From positions 1 through 47,585 of the IMG/VR virus record IMGVR_UViG_3300027839_000017: 47,585 bases of DNA, one strand, 5' to 3'. Each line of letters begins with the position of its first letter. Position 1 is the stretch's first letter. A model generated the notes under the pieces. The model worked only from the letters and a program-made list of their open reading frames with translations, ran no database searches and was not told the DNA's origin. The position numbers and the translations under genes are program-made. Positions 1-8,187 of this stretch are shown piece by piece. This stretch comes from a virus.

Positions 1-70
1 CAGTAGGATTTCTCCCCTACCGATCTCCGAGATTTAACCATTAGCAACTACCATACCAACCCCTTATCTT

Positions 71-270
71 GTATACAGACAACCTTGTCTATACCACATC
101 TAGCATATACAGACAACTCTGTCCGCGTCATCTAGTCCCATGTGTGACTGTCACACTGCGTCATAAAGTCACAGTGTGACATTTCTTATTTGTGCCATTT
201 TGACCCATATATCCCTACTGTGACACTTTGTCTCCATCAAATCATCCCACTTTAGAACAGACCGGTCTGT
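71..270. promoter_or_regulatory. Cluster of palindromic operator-like sites
   Basis: Two families of sites are visible. Family 1: TATACAGACAAC at 72-83 and again at 106-117, the first being half of the dyad AGACAACCTTGTCT (77-90); a perfect 14-base palindrome ACAGACCGGTCTGT lies at 257-270. Family 2: GTGTGACTGTCACAC (142-156) and GTCACAGTGTGAC (168-180), both perfect dyads around one central base, plus a half-site TGTGACA at 219-225. Such clustered dyads usually bind dimeric regulators, but no phage repressor or HTH regulator is recognised in the window, so the binder may be a host protein. Confidence 0.6.
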
Positions 271-290
271 CCTTTATCTCTCTCTCTCCT

Positions 291-652
291 TATAGTATAA
301 CTACTTCTTTCTCCTTCCCTTCTACAAGTATCTATCCTTTCTTCTATACTTAGTTATTGAGAGAAAGAAGTAGCTAGTTACTAAGAAGTATGGCAACTGT
401 TTGGTTTTGTGGCACCTTCCTCACTACTTCCTCTATAACGAATTAAGTATTGGTGAAGTATATATACTATTATATATATATATTATTTTAATATTATAGT
501 TATAGTCAGGGGTATTCTATAAAGTTACTACTACTTCTCTATAGTAAAGAAGAAGATAAAGAAGAGTATAAGGACTTATAGAAGAGGAAGGAGGAAGTAA
601 TTGGTATGATATACCTCATACTTCTTATCACTAGAGAAGTAGTTATACTATA
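291..652. repeat. Distant 18-base inverted repeat around an AT-rich core
   Basis: TATAGTATAACTACTTCT at 291-308 is the exact reverse complement of AGAAGTAGTTATACTATA at 635-652. Related copies occur between and after (TACTTCTCTATAGTA near 533, GTAGTTATACTTCT at 656-669). Between the arms, 459-506 is almost purely A/T. This could be an unwinding element with flanking protein sites, or a large cruciform. Confidence 0.55.
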
Positions 653-698
653 GAGTAGTTATACTTCTATCAGCTACCCAAGATCAGACTTATATATA

Positions 699-708
699 GG
701 GGGGGGGG
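699..708 (+). repeat. G10 homopolymer
   Basis: Ten consecutive G residues, directly after TATATATA and before ACTCCC. The length of such a run is prone to sequencing error and could also vary biologically. Function unknown. Confidence 0.8.
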
Positions 709-831
709 ACTCCCTAAAAGGTTCTGGCGTTACCCCCACACCATCAGAAATAATATGTTAGAAATCCACTCTTGTAACTTAGTTATAGGTTAGAGAAAGG
801 AGAGATAGATAGGAGAGATAGAGGTGGTGAT

Positions 832-863
832 AGCTAGTTAGATAAGCTAGTTAGATAAGCTAG
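832..863 (+). repeat. 13-base tandem repeat
   Basis: AGCTAGTTAGATA occurs at 832-844 and 845-857, followed by a partial unit AGCTAG (858-863). It lies about 100 bases upstream of the sigma-54 promoter at 966-983, a distance where activator or bending-protein sites would be expected. Its role is not known. Confidence 0.7.
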
Positions 864-965
864 AAAGGAAAGGTGGTGTTAGACGCTAGAAAGGTTTACT
901 AAGGTGGGGGCGAGGAGATGGAGGGGGTATAGGGTAAAGGGAAATAGTTATAGGTTAGGGAGGAG

Positions 966-983
966 TTGGCACGGAACTTGCTT
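966..983 (+). promoter_or_regulatory. Sigma-54 promoter P1 for the virion arm
   Basis: TTGGCACGGAACTTGCTT matches the sigma-54 consensus TTGGCAC-N5-TTGCT fully, with the required GG-N10-GC spacing (GG at 968-969, GC at 980-981). The predicted start site is about 993, giving a leader of about 47 bases before the first plus-strand gene at 1040. It is the last element of the non-coding left end. The match is seen directly; use by the phage activator at 41123-41956 is inferred. Confidence 0.88.
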
Positions 984-1039
984 ATAGGTAGGTAGTAAGA
1001 GCTGGAGAGAGTAGAATTTTAGAAATAAGGTAAAAGAGA

Positions 1040-1243
1040 ATGAATAGCCAGGAAGAGAAAGTCAGAGATCACTTGCGCCGGATGAATGTGCCAGAGGATT
1101 GTATGGTTAAATTTCTAGGTGGGGATAAGGTTAAGGAGATGGAAGGGACTAGGTTGTGGAAATTGAGCCAGATGTTGGTAGATGGATTAGATATAGAGAG
1201 TGTCCCTGCTATGAGTGGGAGTGAGAGAAAGCGGATGGCTTAG
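1040..1243 (+). CDS. Small hypothetical protein, first gene of the virion arm
   Basis: A 67-residue charged, soluble protein that I do not recognise. It is the first gene after promoter P1, with a purine-rich leader containing AAGG about 15 bases before the ATG. It has no membrane segment and no clear DNA-binding motif. The position before terS is where phages often carry small packaging or regulatory proteins, but no function is assigned. Confidence 0.65.
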   Translation: MNSQEEKVRDHLRRMNVPEDCMVKFLGGDKVKEMEGTRLWKLSQMLVDGLDIESVPAMSGSERKRMA

Positions 1244-1309
1244 GTTTGCTGAGGTTAGAAGTTGTAGTTCATCTTTCCCTGGTCCCCGCTTTTTTAAAAT
1301 ATAGATATC

Positions 1310-1777
1310 ATGAGTGAAGTAAATGAAGAACAGATCATAGCCCTTCTTAACTTCGATATGTCTCCGGAGCAGATAGCTTCGGAGTTAGACATTCCTCTGT
1401 CTGTAGTTATTAGCGTAGAGGATAGGGTTAATAACCATACAGCTAAATCATCTGATCAGATCAAGTCTCAGATAGAGAAGAAGCTACAGATGTCTATTGA
1501 GGAGATGATTATCAACACCTTAGTAGATATCGTTCAAGACTCAGATGCTTTACCTTCTGCAAGGATTAACGCAGGCGCCGATCTACGAGAGTGGCTAGAG
1601 AAGGATGGTAAACAGATAGATGTTCCTGATCAAGTAAGGAAGTTGTCTAGGGCTATGGAGTTAGCAGAGCCTAAGATCTTCACCTTACCCAGCGAGCTAC
1701 CTAATGGTGAGACTAAGACATCCTCTACTGCTGAGGTCAACAGTGCTTTAGATGAGGCGATGACAGTTAATACATGA
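1310..1777 (+). CDS. terS: Putative terminase small subunit
   Basis: 155 residues. It would bind phage DNA and hand it to the packaging motor. The N-terminal part (about 7-35) reads as a helix-turn-helix, with a segment like MSPEQIASELDIPLSVV, followed by charged helices (about 45-110) suited to oligomerisation and an acidic tail. The assignment rests on this HTH, its size, and a 4-base ATGA overlap (1774-1777) with the large terminase gene, the usual order. No specific TerS family is recognised, so confidence is moderate. Confidence 0.65.
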   Translation: MSEVNEEQIIALLNFDMSPEQIASELDIPLSVVISVEDRVNNHTAKSSDQIKSQIEKKLQMSIEEMIINTLVDIVQDSDALPSARINAGADLREWLEKDGKQIDVPDQVRKLSRAMELAEPKIFTLPSELPNGETKTSSTAEVNSALDEAMTVNT

Positions 1778-3381
1778 ACTACGATGCCCCAGAGGTCTTC
1801 AAGACTACGCCCCTCCTAACCACTAGGAGACCAGTCCTACCTATAGCTCATCCCGCCGTCCTCACTGCTCGCTATAACAAAGCAGTGTTAGCTGGTAATG
1901 TATCTATCCATGAGTGGCAGAAGCACGTATCTATAGACTTCGCTAAGGAATACCAGGATCAGCTTCAGAACGACATGAACGTCAAGGCTGCTAATGGTAG
2001 CGGTAAGACTGCAATGCTTGTAGCACCTTGCGCCGTCTGGTCAGCTCTATTCCCTTTAGCAGAAACAGTAGTTACCTCTGCCTCTGGTGTTCAGCTTGAC
2101 CGACAAACTGGTCGTAACATTAAGGATCTAGCTCTCTCCATGAATAAGGAAGAGGGTAATGAGTGGTGGACTATCCAGAACCGTAAGCTAAACTTCGCAC
2201 CTACAGATAGTAACATAGATTTCTTTGCTACTGATGAAGCAGGGCAGGCTGAAGGTTGGCATCCTAGAGAACCAGGATCTCTCCTCACTATCATAGCTGA
2301 TGAAGCTAAGACTATTAAGGACAAGATAGCTGTATCCTTTACTCGTTGTCATGATGCTCAACGGTATATGAAGGTATCCTCTACTGATGTGGATGAAGGG
2401 TTCTTCTATCGGTCTTGTATAGGTGGAATGGCTAAGACCTTCACTGTTACAGTTAGGGATTGTCCTCACATCAAGGAACACCAGATCAACAAGATCATAG
2501 TAGAGTATGGTAAATACTCAGCAATCACCCGCTCTATCTTATGGGCGGAATTTGCATCTACTAATGACGAAGGCATCATTAACCGCAAGGAACTCCTTGC
2601 CTGTATCCATGGGGATGCAATGCTATACAAGACAGATAAACCTTTCTTTCGTATAGGACTAGATCTTGCAGCAGGTGGAGATGAGACTGTTATGGTTATC
2701 TTTAAAGGTAACAAGCAGGTAGGCTTAGAGGGGTTCGTAGAGAAAGATACTACCCTCACAGCCAAGAGGATCAACGAACTACTCCTCAACAAATACGATC
2801 TAGATCCTACCTCCGTCAACTACCGCATCAACGCTGATGACGGCGGGGTTGGTAGAGGTATTAATGATCAAATCCGTAACCACGGTTGGAGATTAAAAAG
2901 AGTCCTTAATAACTCTAAACCTTTCAACGGTAAGATCTTCCTTAACCGTGGAGCAGAACTATACTTCAACGCATCTTCTCTTATTTCTAACAAAGAGATC
3001 ATTCCTTTCTCTGATGAGAAGACTATATCCCAACTTACTAAGCGTAGATTAGCTCATTCAGAGACTGGTCGCTTTAGATTAGAGGATAAGAAGAAACTCA
3101 AGTCCAGAGAAGGTTGGTCACCTGATAGAGCTGATGCATTCGTCTTAGCACTAGCAGGACTTAAGGCTCCTTACTTCACAGCAGGTAAAGAAGCGGAGCC
3201 AGAGGAACCTTCACTCCTCCACATAGACGATGAATTCAAAAGGCTCTGTATCCAGTCCTTTAACCAAGATCAAGATCGTATGCTTAAAGGATTAGAGCCT
3301 AAGATCAAGTTAGGTGCTAGCTTAGAACGTAATAAACCTAGACCTAAGACCTTTGTGAACGCCTATTCCCGTAGACTATAA
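1774..3381 (+). CDS. terL: Terminase large subunit (packaging ATPase-nuclease)
   Basis: 535 residues, the normal length. It translocates DNA into the prohead and cuts it. The ATPase half has Walker A NGSGKT (74-79, K78) and Walker B ending in D176-E177 within LLTIIADEAKT. The RNase H-like nuclease half shows its acidic residues at D297 (IGLDLAAGGDET), D355/D356 (NADDGGVGRG) and D454 (DRADAFVLALAG). It follows terS by an ATGA overlap and precedes the portal gene by 10 bases. Motifs are intact and identification is firm; whether packaging is headful or site-specific cannot be read from it. Confidence 0.95.
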   Translation: MNYDAPEVFKTTPLLTTRRPVLPIAHPAVLTARYNKAVLAGNVSIHEWQKHVSIDFAKEYQDQLQNDMNVKAANGSGKTAMLVAPCAVWSALFPLAETVVTSASGVQLDRQTGRNIKDLALSMNKEEGNEWWTIQNRKLNFAPTDSNIDFFATDEAGQAEGWHPREPGSLLTIIADEAKTIKDKIAVSFTRCHDAQRYMKVSSTDVDEGFFYRSCIGGMAKTFTVTVRDCPHIKEHQINKIIVEYGKYSAITRSILWAEFASTNDEGIINRKELLACIHGDAMLYKTDKPFFRIGLDLAAGGDETVMVIFKGNKQVGLEGFVEKDTTLTAKRINELLLNKYDLDPTSVNYRINADDGGVGRGINDQIRNHGWRLKRVLNNSKPFNGKIFLNRGAELYFNASSLISNKEIIPFSDEKTISQLTKRRLAHSETGRFRLEDKKKLKSREGWSPDRADAFVLALAGLKAPYFTAGKEAEPEEPSLLHIDDEFKRLCIQSFNQDQDRMLKGLEPKIKLGASLERNKPRPKTFVNAYSRRL

Positions 3382-3391
3382 CCTTTCCATC

Positions 3392-5224
3392 ATGAATACC
3401 GAAGCAATACCAGTAACTAATGTGTCAACAGAGGAACTAAAGCCTAAGTCTCCAGAGAAGTATGGGGATTTTGACTTTACTAGTGCTAACCTAGGCAAGC
3501 TTATCTCTGATTGGAGCACAGTCCAGGACAAAGTAGAGCGTAACAGGAGAACTATTGACTACACTGTAGACAATAAGGAACTCAGGGCCTCTCAAGACCT
3601 ACAAGAAGATGAACTCCTCACCCCTGTGAGGATGATTAAGAAGAATATCAAGCGGTTAATCCCTTCTTACCTAGAAGCCTTAGTAGGAACGCAGGATGTA
3701 GTGTCACTTAAGAACTCCATAGACCCTACTATCTCTCCTGATGCTCTTAATTCTGAGATTACCAAACTGCTGAGGACTAACAGCTGGCTAGAGAACCACA
3801 TACTCAACATCCAAGGCTTCCTTTCCCACGGTATCAGCTACATAGTAACGGAGTTTAACGTAGATACTCCTTCTAGCATAGACAATATCAGATATAAGGT
3901 AGAGGATGTCCTCATTCCCTCTGACTTAGAGGATCTACAGTCAGCTGAGTTGATAGCATTGAGGTTAACTGTTACTCCTACTAAGTTAAGGGAGTTGGTT
4001 ACTAAGTTTGAGTTCAATAAGTCTGTAGCTGATAAGGCTATCAAGGATAAGATAGTAGATCAGGAGTCCCTTAGACCTAAGGAGAATGCTTTCCATATCT
4101 ACCACTGTTACTACAAGCAAGATGGGGTAGTGTATCATGCTTGGATCTCTAATACTAGGTCCAGCACATGGCTAAAGTCTCCTAAACCTCTATATCTAGG
4201 TAGGAGTGACAAGGAAGAGGAGCCTGAGTTAGATGTAGTAGGTCAACCTATCTTAGATCAAGAAGGTAATCCAGTAATTAAGGTTAACCTTATCCCTGCA
4301 CAAGAGTTTGAGTATCCTATAGACGTGTATTACCGTTCATTCCCTGAGAGTGGCAGGGTGCTAGAAGCTAGTGGTGTTGCAGAGGATAGTGGTCCTATCC
4401 AAGAGGCTGCTACTATCCTTTTATCTACCCACATCAACGCAACTGTTAGAAGTGGCAACCTATACGCTAGTGTTAACGCACTATCAGAAGAGGATTCAGG
4501 GGATGCACCGGCGCAACTAGATGTAAAGCTTAAAGCTGGTGAGATCCTTAACCGTCCTGTCACCTCTCACAGTGTGCAGAGGCCAGACAACACCTCTATC
4601 GAAGCTCTCTCTTATCTTTCCCAGGAGAATGCTGATGAGCAGTCACAGTTCTCTTTCCTCTTAGGTGTAGGTAGAGGAGATAGGAAAACCGCTACTGAGA
4701 CTAACGCAGCTCAGCAACAAACCTCTCAAGCATCTAGCCAAGATCTCCTAGTCTACCACTTAGCCTACCACTCTACAGTCACTAGAGCTGTGAGGATCAT
4801 GTTGAACAGGTGGAGGAATGGTAAGTTAGACATTAAGGCTCCAGAAGAGTTGAAGGATAGCAGGTGGCACATAGAGCCTGTAGCTCAGAAGGATGCTCTG
4901 ATGAAGCAGCAGAGGATTCAACAGCGGAGGATGGATTGGCCAGTAGTATCTGTTACTCCTATGGCTGATCTATTCTTTGTTGATTGGATAAGAGAAGCTT
5001 ATCCAGCGCATTCTGATAAGTATGTGCAAGCCTTGAACGATGGAGGAGGAGTTAATGGTCTTACTAAGGAGAACCAACAGCTTAAGGGTCAACTAGGCTC
5101 TGCGGCTAATATCTTAGAATCTTTACTCTCTGAGGGAATGCTAGAGGAACTAGATCCTAAAGAGAGGGAAACACTAAACCAGCAAATACAACAGATGAAA
5201 GGAGTAGCAGCAGATGAAGGCTAA
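3392..5224 (+). CDS. Portal protein
   Basis: 610 residues, acidic and mostly helical, forming the dodecameric ring through which DNA enters and leaves the capsid. Evidence is position directly after terL, length typical of podovirus portals, and portal-like passages: an N-terminal helical segment (about 30-70), the YLEAL/VSLKNS region near 95-110, and a C-terminal Gln-rich helix (about 420-450, NAAQQQTSQASSQD) with long coiled segments to the end. Its end overlaps the next gene by 11 bases. Confidence 0.85.
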   Translation: MNTEAIPVTNVSTEELKPKSPEKYGDFDFTSANLGKLISDWSTVQDKVERNRRTIDYTVDNKELRASQDLQEDELLTPVRMIKKNIKRLIPSYLEALVGTQDVVSLKNSIDPTISPDALNSEITKLLRTNSWLENHILNIQGFLSHGISYIVTEFNVDTPSSIDNIRYKVEDVLIPSDLEDLQSAELIALRLTVTPTKLRELVTKFEFNKSVADKAIKDKIVDQESLRPKENAFHIYHCYYKQDGVVYHAWISNTRSSTWLKSPKPLYLGRSDKEEEPELDVVGQPILDQEGNPVIKVNLIPAQEFEYPIDVYYRSFPESGRVLEASGVAEDSGPIQEAATILLSTHINATVRSGNLYASVNALSEEDSGDAPAQLDVKLKAGEILNRPVTSHSVQRPDNTSIEALSYLSQENADEQSQFSFLLGVGRGDRKTATETNAAQQQTSQASSQDLLVYHLAYHSTVTRAVRIMLNRWRNGKLDIKAPEELKDSRWHIEPVAQKDALMKQQRIQQRRMDWPVVSVTPMADLFFVDWIREAYPAHSDKYVQALNDGGGVNGLTKENQQLKGQLGSAANILESLLSEGMLEELDPKERETLNQQIQQMKGVAADEG

Positions 5225-5495
5225 TGTAATGAGTAGGCACGTAAGTGGTGAGGTTAAAGAGGGATTGATTAAACAGAAAGAAGAGACCTTTGAGAAGGAT
5301 AGGATCAAGCAAGCCCAAGATATAGAGAAGAGAGCATGGTTAGCTCATCCTTTATCTAGCCATCTCTTGAAACAGATCAAAGGGTTGAGGGAGATCAATA
5401 GGGATAAGCTAGTTGATCTAGATATAGAGGATCTTCCTATAGCTAAAGCTAGGGAACAGGTTTACAAGACAGTAATTAAAATGATTGAGGAATAG
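5214..5495 (+). CDS. Hypothetical protein between portal and scaffold
   Basis: 93 residues, strongly charged and helical, rich in Lys, Glu and Leu. Its start lies inside the end of the portal gene (11-base overlap) and it ends 2 bases before the next ATG, so it is co-translated with both. Not recognised; its place suggests a minor head-assembly protein. Confidence 0.65.
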   Translation: MKANVMSRHVSGEVKEGLIKQKEETFEKDRIKQAQDIEKRAWLAHPLSSHLLKQIKGLREINRDKLVDLDIEDLPIAKAREQVYKTVIKMIEE

Positions 5496-5497
5496 AT

Positions 5498-6667
5498 ATG
5501 ACACCAGAAGAACAGGCAGCACTAGACGCAGCAGTTGAACAAGAGAAGACCTTGATGAATGATGATGAATCATTAGAGGATTTCTTCGGAGGAGAATTAG
5601 AACTAGAAGAAAAGGAAGAAGATGGTTCAGCCAATAAGAAGAGTGATGATGAAGCAGAGGTTATCGAGGGTGAAGATGAATCAGGTGGAGAGGAAGGAGG
5701 AGATAAAGGAGAAGAAGGAGATTCATCTGAAGATAGTTCCAGCGAAGAAGAGAAAGATGTCTTAGCTGATCTAGGTAAAGAACCAGAGGAGAAAGAGGAG
5801 AAGGTAGAGCCAGGTAAAGAGAAGAGAGATTATTCTGAGTTCACAGTAGAGGAACAAGCAGTCCTCAAAAGAATGCCTAACGAAGCATTTAACTACACCT
5901 CTGCTAAACTTAGAGAGCACAAGCTACTAATAGCAGAAACAGCTACTCTCAAAGATACTGCTCAGCACATCTACTCTAACCCCGAAGCATACCGTATCCT
6001 TCCTGAGTCTAAGGAGATCCTAGCTAACCTTACAGATCAAGAAGATCTCAAGGGCTTCTATCAAGAACAACTCCAGCTTGCCTCACAAGGTAAAGCTTGG
6101 ACTGGGCTGAAAGAAGGAGCAGATGGTAAGCTAGAAAGATTACCTATTGCTGCTACTGTAGCTAAGAACGAGGATGGGGATGAAGTAAATGTAGCTGATC
6201 CTCAACACGTAGCTTGGATTAACCAGCAGATGGGTAAGGTTGACTCAGACAAGCAATCCCTGATCTCTCGTTATGCAGCTATCAAGAAAGAGCATGAAGA
6301 GAAGTCTAAGGATATACCTAGCTTCCTAACTGCTGCTGAGGATAAGGTCTTCCCTGATATGAAGACTCTCACTAAACCTCAACAGAAGTTTGTGGATGAA
6401 GTGGCTAAGGCTTTCCCTCTCTCACTCAGGGTAGATCCTATGATGAAATTCGTAGGTAAAGGTCTTATCCATGTCCAAGCTTTAAAGACTCAGCTAGCTG
6501 CTAAGGACGCAGAGATCGCTAAGCTCAAGGGGATTAAGGTAGAGAAGGATCTCGCCGGACCAGGAACTAAGGCTGTAACCTCAGGTGCAGGAAGTAAAGA
6601 GGCTGATGGTGACACTAAAGAGTTCAAGGACAATGACTTCGAGGGGATGGGAATGCCTAGCCTTTAG
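5498..6667 (+). CDS. Putative capsid scaffolding protein
   Basis: 389 residues. The first 115 are extremely acidic (long Glu/Asp/Ser stretches), followed by helical, coiled-coil-prone sequence and a C-terminal helix (about 340-355, LKTQLAAKDAEIAKLKGIK). Acidic, helical, low-complexity proteins between portal and capsid genes are typical scaffolds that shape the procapsid and then leave. Start chosen for GAGGAATAGATATG. Function is inferred from composition and order. Confidence 0.72.
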   Translation: MTPEEQAALDAAVEQEKTLMNDDESLEDFFGGELELEEKEEDGSANKKSDDEAEVIEGEDESGGEEGGDKGEEGDSSEDSSSEEEKDVLADLGKEPEEKEEKVEPGKEKRDYSEFTVEEQAVLKRMPNEAFNYTSAKLREHKLLIAETATLKDTAQHIYSNPEAYRILPESKEILANLTDQEDLKGFYQEQLQLASQGKAWTGLKEGADGKLERLPIAATVAKNEDGDEVNVADPQHVAWINQQMGKVDSDKQSLISRYAAIKKEHEEKSKDIPSFLTAAEDKVFPDMKTLTKPQQKFVDEVAKAFPLSLRVDPMMKFVGKGLIHVQALKTQLAAKDAEIAKLKGIKVEKDLAGPGTKAVTSGAGSKEADGDTKEFKDNDFEGMGMPSL

Positions 6668-6679
6668 ATAATAAACTTA

Positions 6680-6702
6680 TGCCATACTAGCAACATGGCA
6701 TG
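6680..6702. repeat. Small inverted repeat overlapping promoter P4
   Basis: ATGCCAT (6680-6686) and ATGGCAT (6695-6701) form perfect 7-base arms. The right arm is the -24 box of P4, so a binding protein or cruciform here could control that promoter. Confidence 0.5.
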
Positions 6703-6712
6703 ATTCCTGCTC
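6695..6712 (+). promoter_or_regulatory. Sigma-54 promoter P4 for the major capsid gene
   Basis: ATGGCATGATTCCTGCTC carries TGGCAT-N5-CTGCT with exact GG-N10-GC spacing (GG 6697-6698, GC 6709-6710). The -12 side TTCCTGCT is identical to that of P3 (45632-45649). The predicted start is about 6722, giving a leader of about 145 bases before the capsid ATG at 6867. Weaker -24 box (CAT for CAC) than P1, but the position is ideal for boosting the most abundant virion protein. Confidence 0.68.
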
Positions 6713-6737
6713 CTAATAGGTAGGACATAAATTCAGG

Positions 6738-6857
6738 CACTTCTAGTAAGTGCTTTCGCTTCTGAGGTAAGGGCATACCAATTACAATAGAGATTAGATT
6801 CTTTTCTGAATTTAGTATTTACTCTCTAGGTTCAACCCTTACTTCTAGAAGCGAAAG
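6738..6857 (+). promoter_or_regulatory. Structured leader of the capsid mRNA
   Basis: Two nested structures precede the capsid gene. A small hairpin GCACTT-CTAGT-AAGTGC lies at 6738-6753. A long stem pairs 6753-6773 with 6836-6857: 11 base pairs (CTTTCGCTTCT with AGAAGCGAAAG), an internal loop, then 6 more (TAAGGG with CCCTTA). The right arm ends 9 bases before the ATG. Likely roles are mRNA stabilisation, RNase processing, or translation control; which one is not shown by sequence. Confidence 0.65.
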
Positions 6858-6866
6858 ATACTTATT

Positions 6867-8159
6867 ATGCCAGTTGATATTGATGTAGCCATCACAACAC
6901 GTCAGTGGGATGTGGAGGATGTTAACAAGTTTAACAAACTTCCCTACTACTTTGCTAAGATGTCAGCACGGAAGTCCGTGCAATATAGCGTATGGCAGAA
7001 GCTATACGGAACACTTCCTTGGACTCCCAAACAAGGAACTACTCTTCGAGGTGTAGCTCAGGAACCTTCTCCTGTTACTCGTCAACAGTTCTCACCTAAT
7101 GCTATTACAGCTGGTGCAACTCGTGACATTATCACTACCCTCGAACGAACCTCTGATGCTCTGGTTCAACGACACAAGTTTGAATCACCTCAGTTCCACT
7201 TCCTTCAAGAGTTCCAAGACTTTGCAACTCATATCGCATTTAACAATGCTGATATTAACCGTCAGATCATGGTTGCTCAAGAAGCTTTCTTGAGAACACA
7301 AGCTCTACATAAGTCTCCTATGATGGTTATCGTAGGTAAGACGGGGACTGGAACTGCTCTATCTGAGCTTACTTCTGTTCCTCATCAAACTGGTATCGTT
7401 GATATCGCTGCTGCTTCTGGTAAGACTACTGCCTTCTGGCAGGATGCTATCTCTAAGGTAGCTCCTACAGGTGGTGAGATGAACCTCCGAGCTTTCCATC
7501 GTTGCCTAGCTTATATCTCAGAAGATATCCAAGCAGAGCCTTTCTCTTCGCTTACCTCTGTATCTAAGAAAGATGCACCTGTAGCTGATCGTTACATCAT
7601 GACTGGTGAGAACTCCTTGTATAGTAACCTTATCTTCGATCAAGAAGCTAAGGCTTTGATGAGTGCTGATAGTAACTTCCTTACTAACCAGTTCACCGGT
7701 TCGTTGTTCAATCGTTTGAACTTCATGTCAGAACAGTATCCTTTGCGATTAGATGCAGATGGAACTTTCCCAGTCCCTGAGATCATCGTATCCTCTACTA
7801 CTGGTGGAGATAACCATAACCAAACCATTCCTAACCCTGACTATGCTGCTGCTCCTTTTGGGATTGCATTCATTACAGGTGCTAATGCTTATCGAGCTAT
7901 CTCTGTTGGTGCTCCTCCTGCTGCCTTTGCTGGTCAGTCTATGAGCGAAGGTCGATTCAATAAGCTTAACTGGAATGGTCGAGCACGTCTAACGGATAAC
8001 GTCCTCATCAACTATGGTGGTGGTATCCAAGATGTTAATAACTACGGTGAGGTTATGAAGTTCATTGCTGATGCAACCTTCGCTGCCCTAGCTCAAACGT
8101 CTAGGTTCTGTATTCCAGTCCTATACCGACGTAATCGCTTCGGTTCAACTGATAGCTAA
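6867..8159 (+). CDS. Major capsid protein
   Basis: 430 residues, with no membrane segment. Assigned by order (terminase, portal, scaffold, capsid), by size, by a composition rich in Ala, Thr, Asn and Phe typical of HK97-fold shells, and by its privileged expression signals: own sigma-54 promoter P4 and a structured leader. Leader before the ATG reads GCGAAAGATACTTATT, lacking GGAGG, as for the next structural genes. No named family motif is recognised, so the fold is inferred. Confidence 0.82.
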   Translation: MPVDIDVAITTRQWDVEDVNKFNKLPYYFAKMSARKSVQYSVWQKLYGTLPWTPKQGTTLRGVAQEPSPVTRQQFSPNAITAGATRDIITTLERTSDALVQRHKFESPQFHFLQEFQDFATHIAFNNADINRQIMVAQEAFLRTQALHKSPMMVIVGKTGTGTALSELTSVPHQTGIVDIAAASGKTTAFWQDAISKVAPTGGEMNLRAFHRCLAYISEDIQAEPFSSLTSVSKKDAPVADRYIMTGENSLYSNLIFDQEAKALMSADSNFLTNQFTGSLFNRLNFMSEQYPLRLDADGTFPVPEIIVSSTTGGDNHNQTIPNPDYAAAPFGIAFITGANAYRAISVGAPPAAFAGQSMSEGRFNKLNWNGRARLTDNVLINYGGGIQDVNNYGEVMKFIADATFAALAQTSRFCIPVLYRRNRFGSTDS

Positions 8160-8187
8160 ACTTTAGTAACCTTTAAGAAAGATAATT

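Larger units (their letters stand above)
1..1039. other. Left-end non-coding regulatory region
   Basis: About 1 kb with no convincing gene on either strand. It holds, in order, palindromic operator-like sites (71-270), a pyrimidine-rich stretch (about 271-350), an AT-rich core (459-506), a purine-rich stretch (about 540-1030) with many AGTTATA/AGAAGTA repeats, a run of ten G (699-708), a 13-base tandem repeat (832-863), and a sigma-54 promoter (966-983). The switch from pyrimidine-rich to purine-rich around the AT core, at the point where the two gene arms would diverge on a circular map, resembles a replication origin or divergent control region. That role is inference. Confidence 0.75.

Noticed and set aside
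404-424. TGGCAC in the left region as another sigma-54 promoter
   Set aside because: The -12 box is missing: TCACT stands where YTGCT is needed.
407-445. 18-codon reading frame starting MATVWFCGTF near 390
   Set aside because: Too short, no chain with other genes, lies in repeat-rich non-coding DNA.
4864-4882. TGGCAC inside the portal gene
   Set aside because: No GC at the -12 position, and within coding sequence. The same holds for TGGCAC near 8354, 13774, 16831 and 18462.
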